Shown one piece after another: positions 21,408-31,136 of a stretch of DNA of 41,517 nucleotides. The stretch is from Penium margaritaceum (Eukaryota; Streptophyta; Zygnematophyceae; Desmidiales; Peniaceae): NCBI GenBank assembly GCA_023375785.1, contig SZWC01006717.1, forward strand, positions 4,908-46,424, read 5' to 3'. Within the stretch, counting starts at the first letter, position 1, and every line of letters starts with the position of its first letter. The translations under genes and the position numbers were made by a program. The notes under the pieces are model-generated. The model was not told the DNA's origin. It ran no database searches and saw nothing but the letters and a program-made list of their open reading frames with translations.

Positions 21408-22178
21408 NNNNNNNNNNNNNNNNNNNNNNNNNNNNNNNNNNNNNNNNNNNNNNNNNNNNNNNNNNNNNNNNNNNNNNNNNNNNNNNNNNNNNNNNNNNNN
21501 NNNNNNNNNNNNNNNNNNNNNNNNNNNNNNNNNNNNNNNNNNNNNNNNNNNNNNNNNNNNNNNNNNNNNNNNNNNNNNNNNNNNNNNNNNNNNNNNNNNN
21601 NNNNNNNNNNNNNNNNNNNNNNNNNNNNNNNNNNNNNNNNNNNNNNNNNNNNNNNNNNNNNNNNNNNNNNNNNNNNNNNNNNNNNNNNNNNNNNNNNNNN
21701 NNNNNNNNNNNNNNNNNNNNNNNNNNNNNNNNNNNNNNNNNNNNNNNNNNNNNNNNNNNNNNNNNNNNNNNNNNNNNNNNNNNNNNNNNNNNNNNNNNNN
21801 NNNNNNNNNNNNNNNNNNNNNNNNNNNNNNNNNNNNNNNNNNNNNNNNNNNNNNNNNNNNNNNNNNNNNNNNNNNNNNNNNNNNNNNNNNNNNNNNNNNN
21901 NNNNNNNNNNNNNNNNNNNNNNNNNNNNNNNNNNNNNNNNNNNNNNNNNNNNNNNNNNNNNNNNNNNNNNNNNNNNNNNNNNNNNNNNNNNNNNNNNNNN
22001 NNNNNNNNNNNNNNNNNNNNNNNNNNNNNNNNNNNNNNNNNNNNNNNNNNNNNNNNNNNNNNNNNNNNNNNNNNNNNNNNNNNNNNNNNNNNNNNNNNNN
22101 NNNNNNNNNNNNNNNNNNNNNNNNNNNNNNNNNNNNNNNNNNNNNNNNNNNNNNNNNNNNNNNNNNNNNNNNNNNNNN
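21408..22178. other. assembly gap, 771 Ns
   Basis: Run of N starting within the 5' LTR of element 2. ORFs crossing it are meaningless. Confidence 0.99.
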
Positions 22179-22474
22179 GAATGGGCGGAGATTGGTGTGT
22201 GCAAGAGTGTGTGTGACGAGGAGGTGCAGAACCCACGGGGGCGGGAGTGCCCACACCACGGGATAGCCGCGGGGTGAAGCATGAGACCCGCACCGTGCTG
22301 GATGCACCTCACCGCGTGTGCCCGGAGAATGGGCGGAGATTGGTGTGTGCAAGAGTGTGTGTGTGACGGGGAGGTGCAGAACCCACGGGGGCGGGAGTGC
22401 CCACACCGCGGGATAGCCGCGGGGTGAAGCATGAGACCCGCACCGTGCTGGATGCACCTCACCGCGTGTGCCCG
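22179..22474 (+). repeat. isolated piece of element 2 minisatellite (two units)
   Basis: Two ~150-bp units beginning with GTGCAGAACCCACGGG at 22224 and 22374, similar to the interior repeats at 23099-23530. It lies between the N gap and a single N at 22475, so its true position is uncertain. It may be an extra part of the interior array or belong to another copy. Confidence 0.8.
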
Positions 22475-22475
22475 N

Positions 22476-22922
22476 CGGAATGGGCATCTTTATGGGCTTG
22501 TGTGGGGCCGTTTATGGGTGTGGGGAAGGCTGGAATTGTGCCTGGTGGTAGACCCGCGGAATTGGGTGTCCAGTAACGATGGCTTCATATTTGGGGTTCC
22601 GCGGAAGAGGGGCTGCAGAAGTGGGCCATGTGTGTAGCCGCGAAATTGCCATGTCAGGGACACTTGGGGGAAGCCAAATCCGCGGAATAGGGGTGTTCCG
22701 GGAGGGGGTGATGGAGTTCCGCGGAATTGCCATGTCAGAGGGGTGATGTGAAAGGAGGAAAGACCACCTGTGAGTGGTCAATTGTGACATTGTGTCCTGG
22801 TGAATGTGGAATGAAGTCTTATGGTGAGCGGAAGGAGGAGATGTGCGGAAGACCTCATGGAAGGCGCGGAAGTGAAGTGACATCGCGGAACAATGACAAG
22901 CGCGGCAAAAAAATGGCCAACA
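22476..22922 (+). repeat. 5' LTR of element 2, overlapping second piece
   Basis: Begins mid-LTR, equivalent to 21030, and ends GGCCAACA at 22922. It shares with 21030-21407 the diagnostic GTAGCCGCGAAATT, where the 3' LTR has GTATCCGCGGAATT. Both pieces are therefore the same 5' LTR, placed twice by the scaffolder. Confidence 0.9.
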
Positions 22923-22929
22923 CTGTTTA

Positions 22930-22950
22930 TGGTGCGGTGAGCGTGGACAG
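22930..22950 (+). promoter_or_regulatory. probable primer-binding site of element 2
   Basis: Seven bases after the LTR end, the same 21 bp as at 2949-2969 in element 1, starting TGGTGCGGTGAGCGTGG. Confidence 0.7.
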
Positions 22951-23098
22951 CCCTCGCCCTCTACCTGGCGGGACTGCACGCAGCCTTCAGTTCAGTCCGC
23001 TGTCCCCTCCTCGGAGTCGCTACCTCCCCGAGACGCTGTGACACAGTGGCGCTGAGGCGCGGAGTCAGCATGGGGCTGAAGAGCTTGTGACGTGGGAG

Positions 23099-23530
23099 GT
23101 GCAGAACCCACGGGGGCGGGAGTGCCCACACCGCGGGATACCCGCGGGGTGAAGCATGAGACCTGTCCCGTGCTGGATGCACCTCACCGTGTGTGCCCGG
23201 CGAATGGGCGGAGATTGGTGTGTGCAAGAGTGTGTGTGACGAGGAGGTGCAGAACCCACGGGGGAGGGAGTGCCCACACCGCGGGATACCCGCGGGGTGA
23301 AGCATGAGACCTGTCCCGTGCTGGATGCACCTCACCGCGTGTGCCCGAGAACATGGGCGGAGCCGGTGAAGGCGCGGGGGTGCAGAACCCACGGGGGCGG
23401 AAATGCCTGGACTGCGGAGGAGCCGCGAGGTGAGGCATGAGACCAGCCCCCTGCTGGATGCACGGGGGCGGGAGTGCCTGGACCGCGGAAGGGCCGCGAG
23501 GTGAGGCACCCGCACCGTGCTGGATGCACC
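23099..23530 (+). repeat. interior minisatellite of element 2 (units of ~130-150 bp)
   Basis: Units start GTGCAGAACCCACGGGGG at 23099, 23247 and 23380, with a shorter, more diverged unit from about 23461. Each of the first two holds the perfect hairpin CCGCGGG-ATA-CCCGCGG (23131-23147 and 23279-23295). It is GC-rich, without a convincing reading frame. The ORFs in several frames are by-products of the high GC content. Confidence 0.9.
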
Positions 23531-23633
23531 CCACCGCGTATGCCCGGAAATTGGGCGGAGTGTGCTGTGTGTCAGCGTGGCCGTATTGCAAGAGGAGAGG
23601 CTCACGGAGGAGAAGAGCTCGGAGACCTCGCTT

Positions 23634-23651
23634 GAGAAAAGGAGGGTGGGG
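23634..23651 (+). promoter_or_regulatory. polypurine tract of element 2
   Basis: GAGAAAAGGAGGGTGGGG lies six bases before the 3' LTR (one T interrupts the purines). Confidence 0.75.
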
Positions 23652-23657
23652 CAACAC

Positions 23658-24244
23658 CGTTTACATGAAATCTGCCGCGCACGCAAATCTTCCGCGAGGG
23701 AGACCGAGTCATGGACTTCCGCGATGAAGTTGAGGCGAGTGAGGGGTGTTCTTTGGGCAAGAGGAGAGAGTCACAGTTGATCCTCATGGTGGAGGGGCGG
23801 AATGGGCATCTTTATGGGCTTGTGTGGGGCCGTTTATGGGTGTGGGGAAGGCTGGAATTGTGCCTGGTGGTAGACCCGCGGAATTGGGTGTCCAGTAACG
23901 ATGGCTTCATATTTGGGGTTCCGCGGAAGAGGGGCTGCAGAAGTGGGCCATGTGTGTATCCGCGGAATTGCCATGTCAGGGACACTTGGGGGAAGCCAAA
24001 TCCGCGGAATAGGGGTGTTCCGGGAGGGGGTGATGGAGTTCCGCGGAATTGCCATGTCAGAGGGGTGATGTGAAAGGAGGAAAGACCACCTGTGAGTGGT
24101 CAATTGTGACATTGTGTCCTGGTGAATGTGGAATGAAGTCTTATGGTGAGCGGAAGGAGGAGATGTGCGGAAGACAACATGGAAGGCGCGGAAGTGAAGT
24201 GACATCGCGGAACAATGACAAGCGCGGCAAAAAAATGGCCAACA
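23658..24244 (+). repeat. 3' LTR of element 2 (587 bp)
   Basis: Complete copy, starting CGTTTACATG (T to C at base 1 relative to the 5' LTR) and ending GGCCAACA. It carries the same CCGCGG palindromes. The ORF 23711-24073 and its antisense partner are also present in the 5' copy, but nothing suggests they are translated. Confidence 0.93.
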
Positions 24245-24249
24245 ATATG
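24245..24249 (+). other. target site duplication ATATG, right copy (element 2)
   Basis: Follows the CA end of the LTR and continues into TCACTAACCATGACC of the interrupted A monomer. Confidence 0.93.
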
Positions 24250-27200
24250 TCACTAACCATGACCAACAAATTTCACTTCAGGTGGTCAACGTTGAAAACG
24301 CATAACACGAGTCACAAATGGTCAGAGGGGAAAACAATGGGTTGGGAACACTAGTTATGAAATGGCAAGTACAAAGACCTTCAACAAGCAGTGGCACGGT
24401 ATGGCTAGCGTGCACAGTGACCAGCCCAAGGATGCGTACATCAATGACTACGACCGAATAATTCCACTATGTGTGGTCAACAGTGACAACTCATAACACG
24501 AGTCACAAATGGTCAGACGGAGAGACAATGGTTTGGGAAGCGAATGTATTGACTAGAAGGGAAAAAGAACTTCAATATGTAGTGGCACGGTGTGGCTAAT
24601 ATGCACACCAAACAACCAAACTAGGCATATGTCACTGATCATGACCAGAGAATTTCAATATGGGTGGTCAACATGGACCAGCCATGACACGACTCACAAA
24701 CGGTCAGGAGAGGAAACAATGCTATGGGAATATCGGTTCTCAACTACCAAGTACAACGACCTTCAGTCAATAGTAGCACGGCATGGCTACCATGCACAAT
24801 GACCGACCAAAGTAGGCATATGTACTGCCTTTGACCAAAGACATCCGCTGTGTGTGGTCAACGTTGACAACTCATAATACGAGTTACAAATGGTCAGAGG
24901 GGGAAACAATGGTTTGGGAACACCAAGTATCAAATAGCAAGCACAAGGGGATTCAATAAGCTGTGGCACGGTGTGGAGACCATGTACGATGACCATCCAA
25001 AGTAGGCATATGTCACTGACCATGAAAAAATAGTGTCACCAAGTGTGGTAAACTTTGACAACTCATAACACGAGTCACAAATGGTCAGGGTGGAAGATAA
25101 TGGTTTGTGAATACTAGTTATCAACTAGCAAGTTCAAACACCTTCAATATGTAGTGGCACAATGTGGCTTCGATGCACAGTGACCAACCAAAGTATGCAT
25201 ATGTCACTAACCATGACCAACAAATTTCACTTCATGTGGTCAACGTTGAAAACGCATGACTCGATCCACAAATGGTCAGAGAGGGAAACAATTGGTTGTG
25301 AACACTAGTTATCAACCACCAAGTACAAAGACCTTCAACAAGCAGTGGCACGGTATGGCTAGCGTGCACAGTGACCAACCAAAGGATGCATACGTCACTG
25401 ACTACGACCGAATAAGTCCACTATGTGTGGTCAACATTGACAACTCATAACACGAGTCACAAATTATAAGAGGGAGAGACAATGGTTTGGGAAGCCTATG
25501 TATTGACTAGAAAGGACAAAGAACCTCAATACGTAGTGGCATGGTGTGGCTAATATGCACACCAAACAACCAAACTAGGCTTATGTCACTGATCATCACG
25601 AGAGAATTTCAATATGGATGGTCAACCTTGACCAACCATAACACGAGTCACAAACAGTCAGGAGAGGAAACAATGCTATGGGAATATTGGTTCTCAACTA
25701 CCAAGTACAACAACCTTCAGTCAGTAGTAGCACGGTGTGGCTACCATGCACAATGACCGACCAAACAATGCATATATACTGCCTTTGACCAAAGAAATTT
25801 GCTGCGTGTGGTCAACGTTGACAACTCATAATACGAGTCACAAATGGTCACAGAGGGAAACAATGGTTTGGGAAAACCAAGTATCAAATAGCAAGCACAA
25901 GGGGCATCAATACGCTGTGGCACGGTGTGGAGACCATGCACGATGACCAACCGAAATAGGCATATGTCACTGACCATGACCAAATAATGTCACAAAGTGT
26001 GGTAAACTTTGACAACTCATAACACGAGTCACAAATGGTCAGGGTGGAAGATAATAGTTTGTTACTACTAGTTATCAACTAGAAAGTACAAATACCTTCA
26101 ATATGTAGTGGCACAGTGTGGCTTCAATGCACAGTGACCAACCAAATTATGCATATGTCACTAACCATGACCAACAAATTTCACTTCATGTGGTCAACGT
26201 TGAAAACGCATAACACGAGTCACAAATGGTCAGAGGGGAAAACAATGGGTTAGGAACACTAGTTATCAACTGGCAAGTACAAAGACCTTCAACAAGCAGT
26301 GGCACGGTATGGCTAGCGTGCACAGTGACCTGCCCAAGGATGCGTACGTCACTGACTACGACCGAATAATTCCACTATGTGTGGTCAACATTGACAACTC
26401 ATAACACGAGTCACAAATGGTCAGACGGAGAGACAATGGTTTGGGAAGCCAATGTATTGACTATAAGGGACAAAGAACTTCAATATTTAGTGGCACGGTG
26501 TGGCTAATATGCACACCAAACAACCAAACTAGGCATATGTCACTGATCATGACCAGAGAATTTCAATATGGGTGGTCAACGTTGACCAGCCATAACACGA
26601 CTCACAAACGGTCAGGAGAGGAAACAATGCTATGGGAATATCGGTTCTCAACTACCAAGTACAACGACCTTCAGTCAGTAGTAGCACGGCATGGCTACCA
26701 TGCACAATGACCGACCAAAGTAGGCATATGTACTGCCTTTGACCAAAGACATCTGCTGCATGTGGTCAACGTTAACAACTCATAATACGAGTCACAAATG
26801 GTCAGAGGGGGAAACAATGGTTTGGGAACACCAAGTATCAAATAGCAAGCACAAGGGGATTCAATAAGCTGTGGCACAGTGTGGAGACCATGTACGATGA
26901 GCAACCAAAGTAGGCATATGTCACTGACCATGAACAAATAATGTCACCAAGTGTGGTAAACTTTGACAACTCATAACACGTGTCACAAATGGTCAGGATG
27001 GAAGATAATGGTTTGTGAATACTAGTTATCGACTAGCAAGTTCAAACACCTTCAATATGTAGTGGCACAATGTGGCTTTGATGCACAGTGACCAACCAAA
27101 GTATGCATATGTCACTAACCATGACCAACAAATTTCACTTCATGTGGTCAACGTTGAAAACGCATGACACGATTCACAAATGGTCAGAGAGGGAAACAAT

Positions 27201-29030
27201 GGGTTGTGAACACTAGTTATCAACCAGCAAGTACAAAGACCTTCAACAAGCAGTGGCACGGTATGGCTAGCGTGCACAGTGACCAACCAAAGGATGCATA
27301 CGTCACTGACTACGACCGAATAAGTCCACTATGTGTGGTCAACATTGACAACTCATAACACGAGTCACAAATTATAAGAGGGAGAAACAATGGTTTGGAA
27401 AGCCTATGTATTGACTAGAAAGGACAGAGAACTTCAATACGTAGTGGCATGGTGTGGCTAATATGCACACCAAACAACCAAACTAGGCTTATGTCACTGA
27501 TCATCACGAGAGAATTTCAATATGGATGGTCAACCTTGACCAACCATAACACGAGTCACAAACAGTCAGGAGAGGAAACAATGTTATGGGAATATCGGTT
27601 CTCAACTACCAAGTACAACGACCTTCGGTCAGTAGTAGCACGGTGTGGCTACCATGCACAATGACCGACCAAACAATGCATATATACTGCCTTTGACCAA
27701 AGAAATTCGCTGTGTGTGGTCAACGTTGACAACTCATAATACGAGTCACAAATGGTCAGAGGGGGAAACAATGGTTTGGGAAAACCAAGTATCAAATAGC
27801 AAGCACAAGGGGCATCAATACGATGTGGCACGGTATGGAGACCATGCACGATGACCAACCAAAGTAGGCATATGTCACTGACCATGACCAAATAATGTCA
27901 CCAAGTATGGTAAACTTTGACAACTCATAACACGAGTCACAAATGGTCAGGGTGGAAGATAATGGTTTGTGAATACTAGTTATTGACTAGCAAGTACAAA
28001 TACCTTCAATATGTAGTGGCACAATGTGGCTTCAATGCACAGTGACCAACCAAAGTATGCATATGTCACTAACCATGACCACCAAATTTCACTTCATGTG
28101 GTCAACGTTGAAAACGCATAACACGAGTCACAAATGGTCAGAGGGGAAAACAATGCATTGGGAACACTTTTTATCAACTAGCAAGTACAAAGACCTTCAA
28201 CAAGCAGTGGCACGGTATGGCTAGCGTGCACAGTGACCAACCAAAGGATGCATATGTCACTGACTACGACCGAATAAGTCCACTATGTGTGGTCAACATT
28301 AACAACTCATAACACAAGTCACAAATGGTAAGAGGGAGAGACAATGCTTTGAGAAGCCTATGTATTGACTAGAAAGGACAATGAACTTCAATACGTAGTG
28401 GCACGGTGTGGCTAATATGCACACCAAACAACCAAACTAGGCATATGTCACTGATCATGACCAGAGGATTTCAATATGGGTGGTTAACATTGACCAACCA
28501 TAACGCGAGTCACAACCAGTCAGGAGAGGAAGCTATGCTATGGGAATACTGGTTTTCAACTACCAAGTACAACGACCGTCAATCAGTAGTAGCACGGTGT
28601 GGCTACCATGCATAACGACTGACCAAAGTAGGCATATGTACTGCCTTTGACCAAAGAAATCCGCTGTGTTTGGTCAACGTTGACAACTCATAATAAGAGT
28701 CACAAATGGTCAGAGGGGGAAACAATGGTTTGGGAACACTAGGTATCAAAGAGCAAGCACAAGGGGCTTCAATACATTGTGGCACGGTGTGGAGACCATG
28801 CACGATGACCAACAAAAGTAGGCATATGTCACTAACCATGACCAAATAATGTCACTAAGTGTGGTAAACTTTTACAACTCATAACACGACTCACAAATGG
28901 TCAGGGTGGAAGATAATGGTTTGTGGATACTAGTTATTGACTAGCAAGTGCAAATACCTTCAATATGTAGTGGCACAACGTGGCTTCAATGCACAGTGAC
29001 CAACCAAAGTATGCATGTGTCACTGACCAT
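24245..29030 (+). repeat. satellite array, block III (HOR with 1908-bp double period)
   Basis: Same A-E monomers. The segment around 24.3-26.2 kb and the segment 1908 bp further on agree better with each other than with the HOR between them. For example, the sequence with ATTATAAGAGGGAGA at about 25463 recurs near 27371, and the ACACGACTCACAAACGG D monomer near 24685 recurs near 26595. The array here was therefore amplified in units of two HORs (ten monomers). No genes. Confidence 0.85.
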
Positions 29031-30781
29031 GACGAAATAATTTCACTTCATGTGGTCAATGTTGAAAACTCACAATATGAGTCACAGGTATTCAAAGGTG
29101 GTAGCAATGGTTTGGGAACACTAGCTATCAACTAGGAAGCACATAGACCTTTGATACGTAGTGAAACAGCGTGGTAACCATGTATAGTGACAAACCAAAG
29201 TACGCATATGCCACTAACCATGACCAAACGGATTTCACAGTGTGTGGTCAACGTTGAAAACTCACAACACGAGTCACAAATGGTCAGAGGGGGTAACCAT
29301 TGGCTGGGAACACTAGTTATTAACTAGCAAGTATAAATAGTTTCAACAAGTAGTGGCACGGTGTGGCTAGCATGCAGAGTGAAAAACCAAAGGATGCATG
29401 TGTCACTGACTATGACCGAAGAAGTCCATTATGTACGGTCAACATTGACAACTCATAGCACGAGTCACAAATGGTCAGAGGGAGAGATAATGGTTTGGGA
29501 ACCCTATATATCGACTGGAAACGACAAATAACCTCAATACGTCGTGGCACGTTGTGGCTGCTATGCACACCAAACTACCAAACCAGGCATATGTCACTGA
29601 CCATGACCAGAGATTTTCAATATGGGTGGTCAACATTCACCAAACACAACACGAGTCAAAAACGGTCAGAGGGGGAATCAATGGTCTGTGGATATCAGTT
29701 CTAAACTAGCAATTACAGCGACCTTCAATCATTATAAGCACGGTGTGGCTACCATGCACAATTACCGACCAGAGTAGGCACATGTACTGCCTTTGACCGA
29801 ATGAATCCGCTGTGTGTGGTCAATGTAAACAACTCATAATAGGAGTCACTAATGGTCAGAGGGGGAGACAATGGTTTGGGAACACCAGGTATCAACTAGC
29901 AAGCACAAGGACCTTCAATAAGCTGTGCCACGGTGTGGATACCATGCACGATGTCCAACAAAAGTAAGCATTTGTCACTGACCATGACCAAATAATGTCA
30001 CTAAGTGTTGTACACTTTGACAACTCATAACATGAGTCACAAATGGTCAGGGTACAAGATAATGGTTTGTGAATACTAGTTATCAACTAGCAAGAATAAA
30101 TACCTTCAATATGTAGTGGCACCGTGTGGCTACAATGCACAGTGACCAACCAAAGTATGCACATGTCAATGACCATGACCAACAAATTTCACTTCTTGTG
30201 GTCAACGCTGACAACTCACAACACGAGTTACTGATAGTCAGAGGGGGGTAACAATGGTTTGGAAACACTAGCTATCAACTAGAAAGCACAAAGACCTTCA
30301 ATACATAGTGACACGGCGTGGTAACAACTGACAGTGACAAACCAAACTAGGAATATGTCACTAACCATGACCAAAGAATTTTAGTATGGGTGGTCAACGT
30401 TCACAACCCATAACACGAGTCACAAATGGTCAGAGGGGAAAACAATGGTTTCAAAACGCTATGTATCTTCTAGCAAGTACAAATATCTTTCGTGTGTATT
30501 GGCACGATGTAGCTACCGTGCACAATGACCTATCCAATTAGGCATACATCGCTGCTCATGACCAAAGAAGTTTAGTGTGTGTGGTCAACGTTCACAACTC
30601 ATAATACAAGTAAAAAATGGGCAGAGGGAGGAACAATGGTTTGGGAATACGTGGTATCGACTAGCAAGTACAAAGACCTTCGATAAGGGGTGGCACGGTG
30701 TGGCTACCATGCACAATGACCAACCAAAGTATTCTTGTGTCACTGAATATCATAAAAAGAGTTTTACTTTGTGTTGTCAAC
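29031..30781 (+). repeat. diverged satellite monomers, copy 1
   Basis: Monomers are still recognisable by GGTTTGGGAACAC and GTCACTGACCATGACC, but they carry many private changes (for example GTCACAGGTATTCAAAGG, TAGTGAAACAGCGTGG, ACGCTATGTATCTTCTAGC). Order is irregular compared with the HOR. The last monomers carry CAAGTAAAAAATGGGCAGAGG. This fits older or edge monomers that escaped homogenisation. The block is repeated at 39.5-40.9 kb. Confidence 0.85.
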
Positions 30782-31136
30782 TTTCCTTCTTACGGCTGGT
30801 CAATCGGGGCAATGGTTGAGAGGTTATTCAAGCTCGAAGTTGCAAAATTTGAAATTCCGTCTGCGTCAATTCTTTATGAATAAACTAACTTTGTTATCAT
30901 TCATAATTTTGAAAACTACCCTCTAATATTATACCCACTTACTTAATTCCCTTTACACATAGGAACCCTTACAATGTCTTTTGGACATCGTATGAACGCC
31001 AGGTGAGTTGGCTTAGTGCTTATATAGTTAGATTCTGGAGCGGTAGGTCTTAGGTTTGAATCCTCATACGCGCAATATATAATAGGCTCGCGACCTGGGG
31101 GGGGGGGCGGCCGTGTTGTGATACCTCAACTCTGGG
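30782..31136 (+). repeat. non-satellite tail with tRNA-like promoter, copy 1 (SINE candidate)
   Basis: AT-rich single-copy-like sequence breaks out of a diverged monomer. It contains TGGCTTAGTGCT (31009-31020, resembling a Pol III A box) and GGTTTGAATCC (31053-31063, matching the B box), then a G run (about 31097-31107) and GTTGTGATACCTCAACTCT. It then rejoins an A-type monomer. The same sequence occurs 10110 bp downstream. A tRNA-derived SINE or a degenerate tRNA of the Ser/Leu class are the options. The acceptor ends do not pair, so it is not a working tRNA. Confidence 0.55.

Larger units (their letters stand above)
20890..24244 (+). mobile_element. element 2: small non-autonomous LTR retrotransposon (TRIM-like)
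   Basis: Bounded by a 5-bp duplication and TG...CA type LTRs of 587 bp (the 3' copy starts CG, a change of the first T). The reliably assembled interior, 22923-23657, is 735 bp with a primer-binding region, a minisatellite and a purine tract but no gag or pol. If the misassembled middle is removed, the element is about 1.9 kb. The LTRs differ at only a handful of sites (a TC/AA change near the end, two bases around 21188, the first base), so it is younger than element 1. It must borrow proteins. The shared primer site and U5 block point to an element-1-like partner. Confidence 0.9.

Noticed and set aside
21066..22487. Long ORFs crossing the N run (minus and plus strands)
   Set aside because: Most of their length is unknown bases; they are artefacts of the gap.
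22961..23686. 241-residue minus-strand ORF in the interior of element 2
   Set aside because: Translation of a GC-rich minisatellite. The repeated peptide blocks follow the DNA repeat and there is no known domain.
31003..31078. Functional tRNA-Ser/Leu gene in the satellite tail
   Set aside because: A B box and a loose A box are present, but the acceptor ends do not pair and the stems have mismatches, so I call it only tRNA-like.
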